DNA of 64,000 nucleotides from NCBI RefSeq assembly GCF_000257395.1, contig NZ_AJGC01000001.1:1-64000 (forward strand), written 5' to 3'. Made by a program: the position numbers and the translations under genes. The notes under the pieces were generated by a model that worked only from the letters and a program-made list of their open reading frames with translations, did no database searches and was not told the origin of the DNA. The stretch is from Rickettsiella massiliensis 20B (GTDB lineage: Bacteria; Pseudomonadota; Gammaproteobacteria; Diplorickettsiales; Diplorickettsiaceae). Shown one piece after another: positions 59,287-64,000 of this stretch. How positions within the stretch are numbered: position 1 is the stretch's first letter; each line of letters starts with the position of its first letter.

Positions 59287-62200
59287 ATGATGCCTAATAT
59301 TATGCCATACCAAACAGATGATATTTACTTACATAAGCTGATAAATTATAAAGATCTTTTTGAACTCATTTTTAACAATATTAAGCTTGACTCTATTTGT
59401 GAAATTGGTATTGAAATAGGTGAGTTTACTTCAATTATTGAAATTTATTTGCAAAAAGGAATTATCAAAGAATATCATGGTGTTGATGTTTGTATCACGC
59501 CTACCACGAATAAAATTAGCTCTAATGCCTATTATCATCAGGTCACTTCTTTAGAGTATCTTACTTCGGATATGCACACTGGTCATGATTTCTATTTAAT
59601 TGATGGTGATCATAACTATTATACGGTGAGTGCTGAATTAGAAAACATCTTTGCTGCTGATTCAGGTAAGAAAATTTGTATTCTACATGATACTAACTGG
59701 CCTTGTGCGCGACGTGATTTTTATTACAATCCAGGCCAGATTCCAGAAAAAGCTAAAAAGCCGTTATCATGGGATAAAAGCTGATACGTAATAGTATTAA
59801 AATGCAAGAGTTTGGTTTTTATGGCAAAGGAAACATTGCTATTGCTGAAGAAGAAAATACGCCTAGGAATGGCGTGATGACTTCAATTGAAGACTTTATA
59901 TCAGGGAAAAGAAAAATTTTAAAACCATCTCATTCCCGCAGTTTCTCGGGTTGACAATCCTGTATAATGAAAAACTCTTATCATCAGTAGAAAAAGATTT
60001 TTTCTTAGATATTTCAATGCTACTGAATAATAAGTTTATTGCTAATTGTCTATATCAGCTTGAATATAATCGTCTTGATATTTATACGAGGTTGGTGGCT
60101 GCTTATCAATTGCACGAATATAAAAATCAGGAAATTTCCAAGCTGGGGCATGAAATAATAACATTAAGACGGAAACTTCAACAAGCTGAGTTACTTTTAT
60201 TAAAACACAAAAATTCGTTTAATGATAATAGCAGGCAAGAAGAACAAATGGGACCTATATCATCTAATCGATTGATACGACGTTATCTCATCTCCGAATT
60301 AGAAAATGTCTATAGAGTCAAGCAGAAGAGAAACATAGGGATTAACTTATGGATGACGAACTTGGTTAACTATGTGAAGCTTAACCACGCTTCTCTTGGT
60401 AAAAAATTTGATAAAAATCGCCGTATTAGTCATCTATCTGATTTTGTAGCTAAAACCATTAATTATAAATTGGTTACGCTTGATTTTTTTGATACGTTAG
60501 TTATTCGCTCCGTTGAGCCACCTGAACTTGTTAAAGATAAAGTAGCCGAAATGAGTTGCGATATATTGTGTGGATGGCTAAAACGCAATATCAATACGGC
60601 CTACTATCATGAACTACGTGCGTTTTATGAAAATAAGCTGCGTGATGAAATGCAGTCTATGTTATTAAAAGATCATGAAACTACACTGCAGTCTATTATA
60701 ACAAATTTAGTTAGTCATTTCGGGCTTAGTGATGAAATACTGATATCTCGACTGGTGGAAGTAGAAATTCAGCTGGAAATTGATGTTTTGAAAGCGAATA
60801 ACGGTGCACTGAAACTCTTACGTGCGCTTAAACAAAAAAATAAACGTATCATCGTTGTTTCAGATATGTATCTACCGCGTCATGCGTTAATTAGGATTGC
60901 GAAAAATCTTGGGATGGAAGAGTATATTGATGAATTTTATGTCTCGGGAGATATTGGCTATGCCAAATATTCCAGTCGCTTGTTTACTTACGTTGCTGAA
61001 ACTGAAGGTGTTGCGATCACTGATATAATACATTTGGGTGATAATTTTAACTCAGATTATTTTGTTCCTAATAGAGTCGGTATTTCTTCTTACTGGTTAC
61101 ATCAAACAGCTCATCTGAAGCGACGTTATCTTGCTAATAAAAATAGAGTGAGTAATTTTCAGTCAGCGATTGATAAGCTCATTGAGCAGGCAATACCGGT
61201 TAGTTGTGCTAAGCCACACTTGGTTGTAGCCTATTATAAAGTTTTTGCGCCCGTAGTATTTAGTATGGCGTATAAAAATCTCAAGGATAGTATCAAGCTA
61301 GGAATTAAAAATTTTTATTTCCTGGCGCGAGAAGGTCTTGCATTAAAAGTTGCCTACGATCTGTTGTTGGCAAACCATCTGGAATTCCAAGGATTGAATA
61401 TAAACACTAGAGTGCTTTATATAAGTCGTGCTAGTAGCATTTGTGCCCGTTATCAAGGCAAAGAACAATTGGGGGTAATTATTGATACAATTTATGAGCG
61501 TTTTGGAGCCCTTAGCTATGACAATCTTCTTAATGCTTGGTTAATTCGTGAAGGTGAATTCGATTATCAACCATTAAAACGGCCAGAAATCAATCAACCT
61601 CAAGACATTTATATTTTGTTTAAAAACGAAGCATTTTCTAGTAGCTTTGATCGTTACCAACGTAAGGCTCAAGAAAATTTGTATAAGTATTTACAGCAAG
61701 AAGGTGTGTTTGAACAGGCAAGTTTCTTTGTTGATATTGGTTGGCGAGGAACTATCCAAAGTAATATTCAGTTACTTATTTCCGAGTTTGATATATTGGG
61801 GGCTTATCTTGGTACCAGTACCACTTATGGTCTCAACAGTATGAAAGGTTACTTGTTTAATGAGTATGATCTACGCACCAATATTATTATTAAATCTGCG
61901 CCAATTTTAGAAAAATTACTCTCAGTCAGTAGCGTTAAGTCAACATTGTATTATCAGCGAACTGAAAAAGGTTTTATACCTGTATTTCAGCCTGGTTCAG
62001 CAGAGGTTTCAGAATTAGAGATTATACGCGATGACTGTTTTAAACAGTTCGCGCCAATTTTTGAACAATTGACTCGAGATTATTGTTTGTATGCTGATGA
62101 AATGATTAATTTTGCAAAAAATAAATTATATTGCTTTGTCACTCGTCCTAATAAATATTTTATTCGCGAAGTTGCAGAGCTAGAATTTGAGTTAGATTGG

Positions 62201-62476
62201 GGTGATAGTCAAAAATATAAGCTGATTAAACCAATTCAAAAGAGAATGTTGTTAAGAAAGCCGAAGATGTTTTACCGTGATGTCATCTCGTCGCTGTGGA
62301 TCTTTGCTACACTAAAGGTGAGCGGTCTTGGTATATTGAATTTTCCACTATCTCAGGCGATGTGTCTTGATCCATTCATTATTACGAAACTATCCAGTAT
62401 TTTTAAAAAATTATACTACCGATTACACGCAAAAATTAATAGCGGTAAAAAAATGATTATTAATAAAAAACTATAA
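59287..62476 (+). CDS. class I methyltransferase fused to a COG5610-type HAD hydrolase, two frameshifts
   Basis: The first part (to ~59780) is a SAM methyltransferase-like domain: ICEIGIEIGEFTSII (SAM loop) and DFYLIDGDHNYYTVSAELE, ILHDTNWP. It continues in other frames through GVMTSIEDFISGKRK and FLGLTILYNEKLL, normal for the end of such domains, into a coiled coil and then a HAD domain: LVTLDFFDTLVIRS (nucleophile Asp), IIVVSDMYLPRHAL and IIHLGDNFNSDYFVP, followed by YFLAREGLALKVAYDLL and a long C-terminal region. There is no ribosome-binding site at 59951, so one ~1060-residue protein is likely. HAD proteins of this type lie in surface-glycan clusters. Confidence 0.75.
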
Positions 62477-63068
62477 TACCTAGTTTCTAAAACATAGTAT
62501 AATCTAGAAAAAAATAAAAGATATATTCTAATAATCGTTTATTAGTTATAGAAAACAATTTTTAGAAATCTATTAGGGCTATCTTTTTATTAACGATGAT
62601 AAATTTTATATTTCATTTTTATATCAATTATTTGATAATAAAATAATTGATATTTACTTTTATTTATTTTTAGCTCGTAATATTCGCTGAATAACTCAGA
62701 GTTTACATATTAGTAAAATAATGATTAGTCTAGTATAGAGCCTACTTATTATATCTAACTCTAACTTATTGATCCACGGTTTTCTCCTTGAAAAAAATGA
62801 AAAATACTTTATTATCCGACTTTTACATCTATTAAAATTAATAGTAGCGCCGATTAGATAGATATTACTTATTTACAAGTTTTACAGTTTACAACTAATA
62901 GTCGTTTATCAAATTAATAGGGATGTTAATATTGCTGTTTTTTAGTTGCTTTAAAAAAATATCAAAAATTTATAAAGTATATGTGACATTCAAAAAAGAT
63001 TTACAGTATTTATATTTTTACGAAAGTTATTTTCTAAATTTAAGATAGGTACTCGTTAATTTTTAGAT
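62477..63068. other. 590-bp very AT-rich intergenic stretch, no gene seen
   Basis: No convincing reading frame or terminator stem is seen. It ends with the strong ribosome-binding site AAGGAGG at 63069-63075 of the next gene. Confidence 0.55.
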
Positions 63069-63080
63069 AAGGAGGTGTTG

Positions 63081-64000
63081 TTGAAGATAATCTTATTAGG
63101 GAATAGTTTATCTACAATGATAAATTTTAGAAAACATTTGATTGATTATCTTGCAGAGAAGAACCACCAGGTTTTTTTGATTGTTCCTATAGATATAATA
63201 TTACCTAATAATTTATTTAAACGTAATGTATATATTAAAAATATTAACTTTAGTCGATCTATAAAAATTCATAAAGAATGCCAATCAATATTTCAGGCAA
63301 TAAAATATTTAAAGCAAATTAAGCCAGATATTGTATTTAGTTATTCTTTAAAAATATGTATATTTGCAATGTTAATTGTATGGAAAGCGGTGCTTTGTAA
63401 TGTTATTACAGGTCTCGGCAGTGCTTTTAAAATAAAAAAATATAGATACTCAACAATAGGTATTTTATATATCATAAAGTTTATTAGAAAATTTTCAAAA
63501 AAAACAATTTTTATTTTTTAAATAAAAATGATCTCTCTTTTTTCGTAGAGAAAAAACTGTTTGATAAGGATAGCTGCTTCGAGCTTCCAGGGGAAGGTAT
63601 TGATTTAGAAAAGTTCCGATTTTCACCTATAATAAAGGTAAATATATTTACTTTTTTATTTATAGGTCGTTTTATTAAAGATAAGGGTGTTTTGGAATTA
63701 ATCGAAGCGTGTCGAAAAATGAAAAAGAGGCAGGTTAACTTTCAAGTAATATTTATTGCTCCTCTTGATAAAGAGAATCCAACTAGCTTACATCATGATA
63801 TTTCACTAAAAGATTTGGATAAGCTGGGAATAGAATATATCCCTTATGTTTCTGATGTGAGAGCATATATTAGAAAAAGTCATTGTGTCGTTTTGCCTAG
63901 TTATGGTGAAGGGATGCCACTATCTTTATTAGAAGGAATGGCGATAGGCAGACCTATTATCACTACAAATGTTCCAGGATGTAAAGATTTAGTAAATAAT
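63081..64000 (+). CDS. GT4-family glycosyltransferase, frameshifted, runs off the window
   Basis: The N-terminal Rossmann half has LLGNSLSTMINFRKHLIDYL, KPDIVFSYSLK and VITGLGSAF; after a break at ~63518 the C-terminal half has LFIGRFIKDKGVLELIEAC (typical GT4 start of domain 2), VDVRAYI-like YVSDVRAYIRKSHCVVLPSYGEGMPLSLLEGMA (nucleotide-sugar site EGMPLSLLE is split here as its motif), and IITTNVPGCKDLV. It resembles the glycosyltransferases that add the second sugar in O-antigen or capsule units. TTG 63081 has AAGGAGG 5 bases upstream. Strongly AT-rich. Confidence 0.88.

Overview
The window reads as a chromosomal segment of a fairly AT-rich gammaproteobacterium. The closest general match is Legionellales/Coxiellaceae (Rickettsiella- or Diplorickettsia-like arthropod-associated bacteria). 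This placement is an inference: the gene orders are classic gammaproteobacterial (gacA/uvrY-uvrC-pgsA; pheS-pheT-ihfA; rpmF-plsX-fabH-fabD-fabG-acpP-fabF-mltG-tmk-holB-tatD; lolB-ispE-tRNA-Gln-prs-rplY-pth-ychF; ssb facing uvrA), while the base composition, the broken accessory genes and the expanded small outer-membrane barrels fit a host-associated lineage. No marker seen here proves the genus.

Layout. 0-0.7 kb: end of a repeat-bearing coiled-coil protein and a second coiled-coil protein. 0.7-6.4 kb: deaminase-fold gene facing ruvB, then tolQ-tolR-tolA (no ybgC, tolB or pal beside them), rlmB, tadA, tRNA-Ser. 6.4-10.7 kb: response regulator, a small secreted coiled-coil protein, uvrC, pgsA, tRNA-Gly, tRNA-Cys. 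10.7-20.4 kb: fdxA, tsaB, a Trm112-like protein, pheST-ihfA, tRNA-Pro, a universal stress protein, rmuC, slt. 20.4-25.3 kb: an AT-rich decayed tract with two complementary histidine-kinase halves, a broken FAD oxidoreductase, an unrecognised gene remnant and a BON-domain protein. 25.3-28.7 kb: ssb and uvrA. 28.9-34.0 kb: five tandem paralogous outer-membrane beta-barrel genes on the minus strand; the three most alike share one promoter architecture. 34.1-45.3 kb: ubiA, coaD, ferredoxin, the fatty-acid synthesis operon and its conserved tail to tatD. 45.2-48.3 kb: folE and metN-metI-metQ (methionine ABC importer). 48.4-49.4 kb: two stand-alone NrdR-type zinc-ribbon proteins. 49.4-55.5 kb: mutM, ychF, pth, rplY, prs, tRNA-Gln, ispE, lolB on the minus strand. 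55.6-58.6 kb: rsmE and rnr. 59-64 kb: start of a surface-glycan region with a methyltransferase-HAD fusion and a GT4 glycosyltransferase that runs off the window.

A dominant property is that about half of the long genes, including ones a cell cannot lose (pheT, tmk, holB, plsX, fabF, ihfA, pth), are interrupted by single-base indels, mostly in short homopolymers. There are also exact 18-20 bp tandem duplications (plsX, fabG, and after the second zinc-ribbon gene) and losses of conserved internal segments (uvrA, prs, tmk, holB, metI, ubiA, the metQ-folE junction). I read most of these as read or assembly errors and therefore annotate the core genes as single interrupted coding regions. Genuine decay, or polymerase slippage as in some insect symbionts, is the alternative. 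The accessory tract at 20-25 kb looks truly degraded. I saw no CRISPR array, no complete insertion sequence, no prophage, no riboswitch and no replication origin.
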